NCBI GenBank assembly: GCA_002450985.1
Contig: DKBA01000146.1
Span: forward strand, 10,787 to 24,459
Reading direction: 5' to 3'
DNA from: Acidimicrobiia bacterium UBA6912
GTDB lineage: Bacteria; Actinomycetota; Acidimicrobiia; Spongiisociales; UBA5794
Length of the DNA stretch: 13,673 bases
Shown: positions 7,676-13,673 of the stretch, piece by piece
Position numbering within the stretch: position 1 is the stretch's first letter
How the letters are laid out: each line of letters begins with the position of its first letter
Position numbers and translations under genes: made by a program
The notes under the pieces: generated by a model
Seen by the model: the letters and a program-made list of their open reading frames with translations, nothing else
Databases searched by the model: none
What the model was told of the DNA's origin: nothing

Positions 7676-7684
7676 TGGTACCTT
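7676..7684 (+). promoter_or_regulatory. Extended -10 promoter for the plus operon
   Basis: TG-G-TACCTT is an extended -10 with a TANNNT hexamer at 7679-7684. There is no recognisable -35, which extended -10 promoters can lack. Transcription would begin near 7691, about 38 bases before the leader ORF. Confidence 0.4.
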
Positions 7685-7728
7685 CGCCTCGCGAGCGCTT
7701 TCGGGCCCACTCTCAGGGGGGAGCAGCG

Positions 7729-7779
7729 TTGAACGGGCCGCATCTCTTCAGACCACGCACCATGGGTGTCGCGACGTGA
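7729..7779 (+). CDS. Possible 16-residue leader peptide coupled to the glycosyltransferase
   Basis: GGGGGGAG (7716-7723), the strongest ribosome site in the intergenic region, is followed after five bases by TTG at 7729. That frame runs 16 codons (LNGPHLFRPRTMGVAT, first residue read as Met) to TGA at 7777-7779. The stop overlaps the GTG start of the glycosyltransferase (7776) as GTGA. The glycosyltransferase itself has only a poor ribosome site, so ribosomes ending the leader could re-start there. An internal ATG (7762) would give a five-residue version. No amino-acid run of the attenuation type is present. It could equally be a standby ribosome-loading site or an unrecognised frameshift. 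Confidence 0.4.
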   Translation: MNGPHLFRPRTMGVAT

Positions 7780-8879
7780 GCCGGACGCGCCCGGTCGTGC
7801 TCGTCACCGTGAAGGGGCTCGGCATCGGCGGAGCCGAGAAGCTCATTGCCGAGAGCGCCCGGCTGTGGGACCGCGACGCCTTCGACTACCACGTCGCCTA
7901 TGCGCTGCCATGGAAGGACCAGCTCGTCGCACCGATCCGTGAGCTGGGCTTCCCCGTGACGTGCATCGGGACCGAGCGCGGGATGACCCCGCCATCGTGG
8001 CTGCGGCTGCGCCGCCACGCTCAGGAGGTCGGAGCATCGCTCGTCCACGCCCACCTCCCCGCCATGGGAGCCGTCGCCAGGGCCGTGTCACCGGTGCCGG
8101 TGGTCTACACCGAGCACAACGTCGCCGGCTCGTACCGGCCGCCGGTGCGCCTGGTCAATCGCCTGACCTACCGCCGCAACGCGGCCGTCACGGCGGTCTC
8201 GGACGCCGTCGCCACGTCCATCGCCGCTTACCCCGGGCCACCGACCCGCGTGGTGTCCAACGGAGTGTCGTGCGAGGTCGCTGCCGGAGCGGCAGAAGCG
8301 GTGCGACGCGAGCTCGGGATCGGCGACGGGACGCCGCTCGTCGTGCACGTCGGCAACATCCGGCCCCACAAGGGCCACGCCAACCTGGTCGCCGCCACCG
8401 AGCTGCTGGTGCGGCGGGTGCCGGACGTCCAGGTGGTCTCGATCGGCGGCGAGAAGAACGACGGCGACCTCGCCAGGGTGCGGGCGCTGGCCACGGACGC
8501 CGGCGTCGCCGACCACCTGCACTTCCTCGGGAGGCGCGAGGACGCCCTCGCATTCGTCGCCGCCTGCGACGTCTTCGCCAACCCGTCGGACTTCGAGGGC
8601 CTGCCGGTCGCCGTGCTCGAGGCGATGGCGCTGGAGCGCCCCGTCGTCGCCACCGCCGTGGGCGGCGTGCCCGCCATCGTCCAGGACGACGTGACTGGCG
8701 TGCTGGTGCAACCGAAGGACCCTGGCGCTCTGGCTGCAGGCATCGCAGACCTCCTCGCCGACCGGGACCGTGCTGCCGCGCTCGCCGCGGCAGGGCGCAA
8801 GGTGGTGGAACGCGACTACAGCTTGGAAGCGATGGTGCGTACGATCGAGGGCATCTATCGGGAGGTGCTGGGTGGCTGA
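7776..8879 (+). CDS. Glycosyltransferase family 4 (GT-B)
   Basis: This 367-residue GT4 enzyme has the N-terminal loop GLGIGGAEKL (14-23), the VHAHLPAMG segment typical of acceptor domains (90-98), VVYTEHN (109-115), the donor-site motif VGNIRPHKGH (192-201, K199) and the retaining E-x7-E pair E274/E282 (FEGLPVAVLE). It adds one sugar to the growing lipid-linked repeat unit on the cytoplasmic side. The GTG at 7776 is the only credible start: the frame is open upstream to 7581, but the region 7691-7775 has no start codon in frame and the promoter lies there. It is first in the plus operon and overlaps the next gene by eight bases. Confidence 0.93.
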   Translation: MSRTRPVVLVTVKGLGIGGAEKLIAESARLWDRDAFDYHVAYALPWKDQLVAPIRELGFPVTCIGTERGMTPPSWLRLRRHAQEVGASLVHAHLPAMGAVARAVSPVPVVYTEHNVAGSYRPPVRLVNRLTYRRNAAVTAVSDAVATSIAAYPGPPTRVVSNGVSCEVAAGAAEAVRRELGIGDGTPLVVHVGNIRPHKGHANLVAATELLVRRVPDVQVVSIGGEKNDGDLARVRALATDAGVADHLHFLGRREDALAFVAACDVFANPSDFEGLPVAVLEAMALERPVVATAVGGVPAIVQDDVTGVLVQPKDPGALAAGIADLLADRDRAAALAAAGRKVVERDYSLEAMVRTIEGIYREVLGG

Positions 8880-9828
8880 CCGCACGATCACGGTCAGACC
8901 CTTCGTCGAGGACGACCTCGACGGCGTGCTCGACTTGCTGCGCGCCGCCCTCGGCGAGACGCCACTCCTCCGGCGCACCCCCGAGCTCTTCGCCTGGAAG
9001 CACTTCGAGAACCCGTTCGGGAGATCACTCCTCCTCGTCGCCGAGGGCGAGGGTCGGATCGCCGGTCTGCGGGCCTTCATGCGGTGGGATCTGGTGACCC
9101 CCGGAGGTGACGTGCTGCGGTGTGTCCGCGCCGTCGACACCGCAACCCATCCCGATTTTCAACGACTCGGGATCTTCCGTCGCTTGACCGTCGCCGCACT
9201 CGAGGAGGCGACGGCCGCCGGTATCGACATGGTTTTCAACACACCCAATCCGAAATCCGGTGCGGGCTATCTCTCGATGGGCTGGGTGGAGGTGGGCGAC
9301 CTCGGGGTGATGGCGGCACCGGGCCGCGGCCTGGTGTCGGGGAAGGCAACCCCAGACGTCCTCCCCGAGGCGAGCGAGTTCCTGACGGATCCCACGCCGG
9401 CCACCGGCCTCTCGGTGTCCGACCGTCCGGCGCGCGGCTTGCGGACGCCGCGCAGCCCGGAGTACCTCGCCTGGCGGTTCGGCGCCCACCCGACGGCGCG
9501 CTACTACCGGGTGGATGCGCGCTCCTCGACCGCGGTCGTGCGACCCAATGTGCGCAGCGGGCGCCGCGAGCTGGTCCTGTCGGATGTCTTCGGACCGGAG
9601 CCGGCGCAGGCCGTCGGCGCCGTCCATCGCCGCAACCGCGCCGCCTACGTCGCAGGCTGGTTCAACACGAGGTCGCCGGAGCGGAGCGCGGCGCTGCGCC
9701 GGGGCATGGTTCCCATCCCGGGCGTGAAGACGCTCACGCTCGTCGCCAAGCCGCTCCGACCGCTCCCGATGGACGTGGCGTCACTCGCCACGTGGGACTT
9801 CGCCTCGAGTGATCTGGAGCTGCTCTGA
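8872..9828 (+). CDS. GNAT-family acetyltransferase-like protein with second half of similar pattern
   Basis: The 318-residue protein starts at GTG 8872, with GGGAGG six bases upstream inside the preceding gene. Residues 6-140 look like a GNAT domain. ITVRPFVEDDLDGVLDLL is the opening strand and helix, and HPDFQRLGIFRRL (93-105) is the acetyl-CoA loop (Q/R-x-x-G-x-G/A variant). VFNTPNPKSGAGYLSMGW (121-138) is the closing motif with the usual aromatic residue. The C-terminal half (about 190-300) has SPEYLAWRFGAHP (195-207), which echoes TPELFAWKHFENP (36-48), so a tandem GNAT-like arrangement is possible. The likely role is acylation of a sugar amine or hydroxyl in the repeat unit. Its stop overlaps the next start by one base. 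The substrate is unknown. Confidence 0.8.
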   Translation: MADRTITVRPFVEDDLDGVLDLLRAALGETPLLRRTPELFAWKHFENPFGRSLLLVAEGEGRIAGLRAFMRWDLVTPGGDVLRCVRAVDTATHPDFQRLGIFRRLTVAALEEATAAGIDMVFNTPNPKSGAGYLSMGWVEVGDLGVMAAPGRGLVSGKATPDVLPEASEFLTDPTPATGLSVSDRPARGLRTPRSPEYLAWRFGAHPTARYYRVDARSSTAVVRPNVRSGRRELVLSDVFGPEPAQAVGAVHRRNRAAYVAGWFNTRSPERSAALRRGMVPIPGVKTLTLVAKPLRPLPMDVASLATWDFASSDLELL

Positions 9829-11192
9829 TGCTCGCCATGGTGCCGGCGTTCGGCTGGGTGGCGCTGTTCGGCGCCCTCCTCTTCACCGTGTTCACCGGCT
9901 CCGAGCACGTGCCGGCGGTGCTCATCGCGATGCTCGCCGCCCTCGCCATCGGTGCGCTCGCCAAGCGGGTCGCCAACGACGAGGACCGCGAGTGGTTGCC
10001 GACACTGATCATGGCCGGCTTCTTCGCCAAGCTGGCCGCGTCGTGGCTGCGGTGGTGGGTGCTCGTCGACTTCTACAACGGGTCGGGCGACGCCCTCGGC
10101 TACCACAACCGTGCCCAGTTCGACCTCGTCCACGTGTGGCGCTCCTTCCAGATCCCGGACATGAAGATCGGCACCACGGCGATGGAGGGCGTCACCGGCT
10201 TCGTCTACGTGCCGTACGTGCCGAACCTGCTGGGTGGGTTCTTCGAGTTCGCCACCATCGCATTCGTGGGCCAGATCTTCATGTACATGGCTTTCCGCAA
10301 CTCGGTGGTGCCGCGCCGCCTCAAGCTCTACGCCCTGGCCGTGTTCTTCACGCCGAACATCGTGTACTGGCCGTCGAGCATCGGGAAGGAAGCCGTCATG
10401 TTCCTCGGCATCGGGATCGCCGCGTACGGCATCTCCCGGCTGCTCTTGGAAGGTTCGGCGAAGTCGCTGATGATCATCGGCGTCGGCATGTTCATCTCCG
10501 GGCTCATTCGTCCCCATGTGACGGCGATGCAAGCGGCCGCGGCAGTTGGGGCATTGCTGTTCGCCAAGAAGGGCGTCGGCGTTGCGCAGATGCCGGGGCG
10601 GCGGCTCGCTCTGCTGGTCGTCGCCGGGATCGGGCTGGCCGGGGTGCTGCTCACCGCAGCATCGAGCTTCGGCATCAGCGTCGCCGACGGCGGGGACTTC
10701 GAGGGGCAAGTGGATCAGCTCGTCTCCAACGTCGAGCAGCAAACCGACAAGGGAGGGTCGTCGGTCGAGGGCGGATTCATCACGAGCCCCGCGCAGTTCC
10801 CCGAGGCGGCGACCCGCGTGCTGTTCCGCCCGCTACCCAACGAGGCGCACAACCCGCCGGCGCTCGCCGCCAGCCTGGAGGGTGCGCTCTTCCTCGCCAT
10901 CGTGCTGTGGAAGCTGCCCGCGATGCTGCGTCGCGGGTTGCGGATCCGGCGCGACCCCTACACATTGCACGCCCTGTTCTTCACCATCGGCTTCATCATC
11001 GCCTTCTCCTCTTTCCTCAACCTGGGTCTCATGGCGCGAGAGCGCTCCCAGGTGATGCCGTTCCTCATGGTGATGCTCGTTGCGCTCGGCTTCGGACCAC
11101 CGGACGTCGAGGAGGAGGAACGTCAGCTCGAGGAGGAACGCCGCATCGAGGGTCTCGACGAGCTGCTGGTGGGCGCTCCCATCGCTGAGTGA
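9828..11192 (+). CDS. Polytopic membrane protein, candidate Wzy-like polysaccharide polymerase
   Basis: The 454-residue protein has about ten hydrophobic segments (about 5-23, 28-45, 58-80, 122-154, 166-180, 189-206, 213-227, 233-247, 259-280, 351-363, 380-400, 408-423). A polar loop lies at 283-345 and there is a charged tail, EEEERQLEEERRIE (428-441). Possible function marks are YNGSGDALGYHNR (83-95), FFTPNIVYWPSSIGKEAV (173-190), which recalls the P-x-W-S-S-x-x-K-E pattern of polymerases and GT-C enzymes, and ARERSQVMPF (403-412). Wzy polymerases are very diverse in sequence, so the call rests on topology and on position in a cluster otherwise lacking a polymerase. An O-antigen ligase-like or GT-C role is the alternative. 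ATG at 9828 overlaps the previous stop (TGATG). It is the last gene of the plus operon. Confidence 0.6.
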   Translation: MLAMVPAFGWVALFGALLFTVFTGSEHVPAVLIAMLAALAIGALAKRVANDEDREWLPTLIMAGFFAKLAASWLRWWVLVDFYNGSGDALGYHNRAQFDLVHVWRSFQIPDMKIGTTAMEGVTGFVYVPYVPNLLGGFFEFATIAFVGQIFMYMAFRNSVVPRRLKLYALAVFFTPNIVYWPSSIGKEAVMFLGIGIAAYGISRLLLEGSAKSLMIIGVGMFISGLIRPHVTAMQAAAAVGALLFAKKGVGVAQMPGRRLALLVVAGIGLAGVLLTAASSFGISVADGGDFEGQVDQLVSNVEQQTDKGGSSVEGGFITSPAQFPEAATRVLFRPLPNEAHNPPALAASLEGALFLAIVLWKLPAMLRRGLRIRRDPYTLHALFFTIGFIIAFSSFLNLGLMARERSQVMPFLMVMLVALGFGPPDVEEEERQLEEERRIEGLDELLVGAPIAE

Positions 11193-11197
11193 TCGCG

Positions 11198-11213
11198 GCT
11201 GCCCGCCGGCAGC
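11198..11213. terminator. Hairpin between convergent genes, possible two-way terminator
   Basis: GCTGCC (11198-11203) and GGCAGC (11208-11213) are perfect arms around a four-base loop. They lie in the 24-base gap between the plus operon stop (11192) and the minus gene stop (11217). There is no T-tract on either side, so it may slow or end transcription only weakly. Confidence 0.45.
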
Positions 11214-11216
11214 GTC

Positions 11217-11570
11217 TCACGCAGAGCCGAAGGCGACGTGCCTGCGCTGGGGAGTCGGCGAGATACCGATGCCGGACAGATAGCGGCGGCGGGAATCCTC
11301 GAGTCGCTCCCAGGCTGCGGCATCGGCGTCGGTGATGATGGCGTGCGGGCCGCTGCGCAGCTCGTCTGGCACGTCAGGCTCGAACCGCCACCACGCCTCC
11401 GGCATTCCCCACAGATCCCATCGTTCGAGGAACTCGTCCTTCACGGCCGCCCACACCCGCTCGGCACGGGCCAGCGAGCCGAACATGGCGACCAGCTCCA
11501 CGTCGCTGCCGAAGGTGAACACCCTGAAGTACTCGAACGGGATCTCCGCCTGCCGAGTGCGCCGCCACAT
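11217..11570 (-). CDS. Small Trp-rich protein of unknown function
   Basis: I do not recognise a family for this 117-residue protein. It contains seven tryptophans (2, 40, 51, 54, 60, 61, 87), no membrane segment and no signal peptide. The central part, FTFGSDVELVAMFGSLARAERVWAAV in short pieces (18-43), looks like a strand-loop-helix unit. DLWGMPEAWWRFEPDVPDELR (52-72) and WERLEDSRRRYLSGIG (87-102) suggest a compact soluble domain with a helical end. Amino-acid composition reads as a real protein and not an antisense shadow. The ATG at 11570 has no usable ribosome site (GGGG is only two bases away), but a GATACT element ends six bases upstream, so the mRNA may be leaderless. It is convergent with the polymerase gene and is probably not part of either neighbouring operon. 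Confidence 0.7.
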   Translation of the reverse strand: MWRRTRQAEIPFEYFRVFTFGSDVELVAMFGSLARAERVWAAVKDEFLERWDLWGMPEAWWRFEPDVPDELRSGPHAIITDADAAAWERLEDSRRRYLSGIGISPTPQRRHVAFGSA

Positions 11571-11576
11571 GACCCC

Positions 11577-11582
11577 AGTATC
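11577..11582 (-). promoter_or_regulatory. Candidate -10 for a leaderless mRNA
   Basis: GATACT on the minus strand sits six bases before the ATG at 11570, so transcription would start at or beside the A of the start codon. No clear -35 is seen. A palindrome, CCGCC-C-GGCGG (11584-11594), occupies the space just upstream and could be an operator. Confidence 0.4.
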
Positions 11583-11611
11583 GCCGCCCGGCGGAGTTGG
11601 GGAGGGCGAAT

Positions 11612-11626
11612 CTCGGGTGGGCCGAG
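11612..11626 (-). terminator. Weak hairpin just after the phosphoglycosyltransferase stop
   Basis: CTCGG and CCGAG are five-base perfect arms around a five-base loop, starting two bases after the TGA at 11628-11630. There is no T-run. It may end the minus operon before the small Trp-rich gene, though read-through is possible. Confidence 0.3.
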
Positions 11627-11627
11627 G

Positions 11628-12587
11628 TCAGGCTCGCGACAGGAACCCGGCGCGGCCGAGGGCGAAGACGACGCCGGCGAAGGCGACGGCCAGCAGCGCC
11701 AGCGCCAGCAGCGGCGGGGCGAGCACATCGACGATGACGACGAGACCTGCGATGACCGCCTCGCCGCCTGCGAATGTCAGCGCCACTTGAGCGACGGGCA
11801 TCCCCCGGTCGCGCAACTGGTCGTAGACGTGACTGCGATCGCCTTCGAAGAGCGGCCGTCCCGAGAGCCGCCGCCTGATGAGGGTGACGGCGAGATCGAC
11901 GGCGAACACGCCGAGAAGGCCACTGGCGACGAGCACGGGCAGCTCTGACGCGGGCGGCGAGGCGATGAAGAAGCCGTACACCAGGAAGATGGCGACCGAG
12001 TAGGCCCCATTGTCGCCCAGGAACATGCGGGCGCGGGGCCAGTTCCACACCAGGAACCCGGCGAGGCCGGCAGCGAGGACGAGGCCGTAGACGATGCCGA
12101 GGTCGCGGGATGCTGCGAGCAGCGAGAGCCCGAGGGCGGCGACCATCGCCGAGGAGCCGGCGAGAGCGTCGAGCCCGTCGAGCAGGTTCACGGCGTTGAC
12201 GGCGACGACGACGAGCAGCACCACGAGCCCGACCCCGACGACGCCGCCGGATTCCGACGGCAAGTCGGCACCGAGGGCGAGGACGACGCCGGCCCCGGCC
12301 TCGATCACGAGCCGGAGCACGCTGCTCAGCGGGTACCGGTCGTCCACGAGCCCGAGGATGAGCAGGATGCCCGAGGCGATGAGCAGGCCGGGATCGAACT
12401 CACCCTCGAGCGCCATTCCGGCATGCACGGCGATGAAGATGCCGATGCCGCCGAGGGGCACCGCGGGCTGGTCATGAGACTTGAGATGACCGTCGGGCCG
12501 GTCGACGAACCCGAGGACGGGTCCGAGACGGATCATGGCCGCCCCGATGAACGCCGACAGCAGCAGGGCGAGCGCTACGCCTCCCAC
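11628..12587 (-). CDS. Undecaprenyl-phosphate sugar-1-phosphate transferase (WecA/TagO/MraY family)
   Basis: The 319-residue polytopic enzyme matches the polyprenyl-phosphate HexNAc-1-P transferase family in length and motifs. It has LGLVDDR (78-84, the DD pair), NAVNLLDGLD (131-140, with D137), FLGDNGAYS (189-197, catalytic D192) and the cytoplasmic loop EGDRSHVYDQLRDRG (248-262), which holds H253 where WecA-type enzymes have a His-rich motif. About ten hydrophobic segments are visible. It should start repeat-unit synthesis by moving a HexNAc-1-phosphate from its UDP donor to undecaprenyl phosphate at the inner membrane face. The start is GTG at 12587, with GGAGG seven bases upstream inside the preceding gene, giving a 13-base overlap. 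The exact sugar is unknown, and a role in another wall polymer such as teichoic acid or arabinogalactan linkage remains possible. Confidence 0.9.
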   Translation of the reverse strand: MGGVALALLLSAFIGAAMIRLGPVLGFVDRPDGHLKSHDQPAVPLGGIGIFIAVHAGMALEGEFDPGLLIASGILLILGLVDDRYPLSSVLRLVIEAGAGVVLALGADLPSESGGVVGVGLVVLLVVVAVNAVNLLDGLDALAGSSAMVAALGLSLLAASRDLGIVYGLVLAAGLAGFLVWNWPRARMFLGDNGAYSVAIFLVYGFFIASPPASELPVLVASGLLGVFAVDLAVTLIRRRLSGRPLFEGDRSHVYDQLRDRGMPVAQVALTFAGGEAVIAGLVVIVDVLAPPLLALALLAVAFAGVVFALGRAGFLSRA

Positions 12588-13673
12588 GTCAACACCTCCG
12601 AGTGCTCTCCTGCGTGGACCTCGACGCTGCCCGTTCGAACGAATCCCATCTTCTCATACGCGGCGATCGCGGCGGTGTTGTCGGCGCCGACCACCACCTT
12701 CACGCGCGGCTCGCCCCGTACGGCGAGCGCGCGGAGCATCGTGTCGCCGAGGCGGGTGGCCAGCCCGCGGCGGCGCGCCTCGGGGCTCACCGCCATCGCC
12801 AGCAGCTCGGCGCGTACGCCTCCGTGGTCGCCGGGATACGACAGGGTCTCCCAGGCGCGGCGCACGATCGACGGGCGCATCAGGCGCGGGGCGGCGCTGA
12901 GCCCGGCACCGAAGGCGTGATGGCGGATGAAGTGCTTGTAGAACGCACCGACGTCGGTGACACCCGCCACGAAACCCACCGGACGCCAGCCGCCGTCGGC
13001 CACGTAGATCTCACTCCCCTCCCACCCGAGCATCGCGGCGTAGAGGCGCTCCATGAAGCCGGTACCCAGCCGGGGAAGGAACCCGGTCGAGATCGCCTCC
13101 ATGTGGAGGCGGGCGAGATAAGGGATGTCCCGGTCCTCGGCAGGGCGCACGAATGGCTCGAGCATCCCTGGAGCGGCGCCGATCACCGGGGCGACGCCCT
13201 TGCGCACGGCGACGCCGTGGTAGGTGGCGAACACGGTGTGGACGACCCGGCGCTCGTCGAACAGACGGAGCGCCCGTTCCCGGCTCGCCGCCCCCATCTG
13301 CGCCCGAAGCGCCTCGTCGCCGCCGACCTCGGTGATCGCCTTCGCCAGCGAGGCGGGATCGGCGACGGGGATCAGCCGGCCGTTGACCCCCGGAGCGACC
13401 ACCTCGCGGCATCCGCGAATGTCGGTGGCGATGACGGGCAGCCCCATCGCCGCCGCCTCCATCGCGGCGCGGGGAAATCCCTCACGGTGCGAGGGGAGCA
13501 CGAAAACGTCCATGGCCGAGTAGAGCTCGTCGACATCGGTGCGCATGCCGAGCGTCTGGACGCCGGCGGCGGCGGCACGCTCGTGGAAGTCGGCGCCCAG
13601 CGCATCCGCTTTCTCCGGGTCGTCGGGGCCGACCGCGATGAAGGCGAACCGGTCGTCGAGCCCGGCGGCGGCG
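12575..13673 (-). CDS. GT4 glycosyltransferase fused to GNAT acetyltransferase, N-terminus off window
   Basis: The frame is open from the right edge to TAG at 12575-12577, leaving 365 visible residues (numbered from the edge). Residues 1-155 are the donor half of a GT4 enzyme: FAFIAVGPDD (9-18), LGMRTDVDELYSAMDVFVLPS (41-61), and the E-x7-E pair E64/E72 in HREGFPRAAMEAAAMGLPV. Residues 172-365 are a GNAT domain: PFVRPAEDRDIPYLARLH (173-190), the acetyl-CoA loop MAVSPEARRRGLATRLGD (293-310) and VVGADNTAAIAAYEKMGF (327-344). The two are joined in one frame with no stop, and no good ribosome site precedes the only handy internal Met (169). It likely adds a sugar and acetylates it, or acetylates the sugar of a neighbouring step. 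It overlaps the phosphoglycosyltransferase gene by 13 bases. Confidence 0.9.
   Translation of the reverse strand, partial: AAAGLDDRFAFIAVGPDDPEKADALGADFHERAAAAGVQTLGMRTDVDELYSAMDVFVLPSHREGFPRAAMEAAAMGLPVIATDIRGCREVVAPGVNGRLIPVADPASLAKAITEVGGDEALRAQMGAASRERALRLFDERRVVHTVFATYHGVAVRKGVAPVIGAAPGMLEPFVRPAEDRDIPYLARLHMEAISTGFLPRLGTGFMERLYAAMLGWEGSEIYVADGGWRPVGFVAGVTDVGAFYKHFIRHHAFGAGLSAAPRLMRPSIVRRAWETLSYPGDHGGVRAELLAMAVSPEARRRGLATRLGDTMLRALAVRGEPRVKVVVGADNTAAIAAYEKMGFVRTGSVEVHAGEHSEVLTWEA

Larger units (their letters stand above)
7448..7775. promoter_or_regulatory. Divergent control region between the two polysaccharide operons
   Basis: These 328 bases separate the starts of the minus operon (7447) and the plus glycosyltransferase (7776). 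They hold a minus-strand -10 candidate (7574-7579), a plus-strand extended -10 (7676-7684), two copies of a 10-base sequence, a hairpin (7478-7500) and a 16-codon leader ORF (7729-7779). Both operons probably draw control signals from here. Confidence 0.6.

Noticed and set aside
5705..7732. Long plus-strand open frame of 675 codons opposite the dehydratase gene
   Set aside because: It is an antisense shadow of a gene with complete family motifs and runs through the control region without a ribosome site or recognisable domain.
13561..13578. GCC/GGC triplet runs near the right edge as a microsatellite
   Set aside because: They encode short Ala runs in the GT4 domain and are ordinary for DNA this rich in GC.
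1..13673. CRISPR arrays, tRNA or rRNA genes, transposase genes, attachment sites
   Set aside because: I saw no regularly spaced repeats, no cloverleaf-like segment, no transposase motifs and no terminal inverted repeats.

Overview
The window is a GC-rich, densely packed stretch of a surface polysaccharide (exopolysaccharide or capsule) gene cluster. Frequent GTG starts, stop/start overlaps, TANNNT-type promoter elements and the protein families point to a high-GC Gram-positive bacterium. An actinobacterium of the Acidimicrobiia type is my best guess, from overall flavour only. No outer-membrane export gene is visible, which fits a monoderm. I see no rRNA, tRNA, CRISPR array or insertion sequence.

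Layout, left to right. (1) 1-557, minus: a SGNH-hydrolase-like gene whose C-terminus lies off the left edge, with its own candidate promoter at 647-675. (2) 720-7447, minus: a five-gene operon read right to left. It encodes a membrane nucleotide-sugar 4,6-dehydratase (CapD/FlaA1/WbpM type), a chain-length/BY-kinase-like protein with a ruined ATPase site, a sulfotransferase, a NodB-type polysaccharide deacetylase and a GT4 glycosyltransferase. (3) 7448-7775: a 328-base divergent control region with candidate promoters for both directions, a 10-base repeat present twice, a 5'UTR hairpin and a possible 16-codon leader ORF. (4) 7776-11192, plus: an operon of a GT4 glycosyltransferase, a GNAT-type acetyltransferase-like protein and a polytopic membrane protein that I take as the candidate Wzy-like polymerase. 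(5) 11217-11570, minus: a small Trp-rich protein of unknown function, possibly leaderless. (6) 11628 to the right edge, minus: a GT4-GNAT fusion protein (N-terminus off the window) overlapping a WecA/TagO/MraY-type phosphoglycosyltransferase.

How the genes could work together (inference from families). The phosphoglycosyltransferase loads a sugar-1-phosphate onto undecaprenyl phosphate. CapD supplies a 4-keto-6-deoxy-HexNAc-derived sugar. Three GT4 enzymes build the repeat unit. The GNAT modules, the deacetylase and the sulfotransferase decorate it. The polytopic protein polymerises it and the Wzz-like protein governs length or assembly. No Wzx flippase and no PAPS synthesis genes are in the window. 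The most unusual items are the degenerate BY-kinase-like protein, the coupled leader ORF, the GT4-GNAT fusion and the predicted sulfation.
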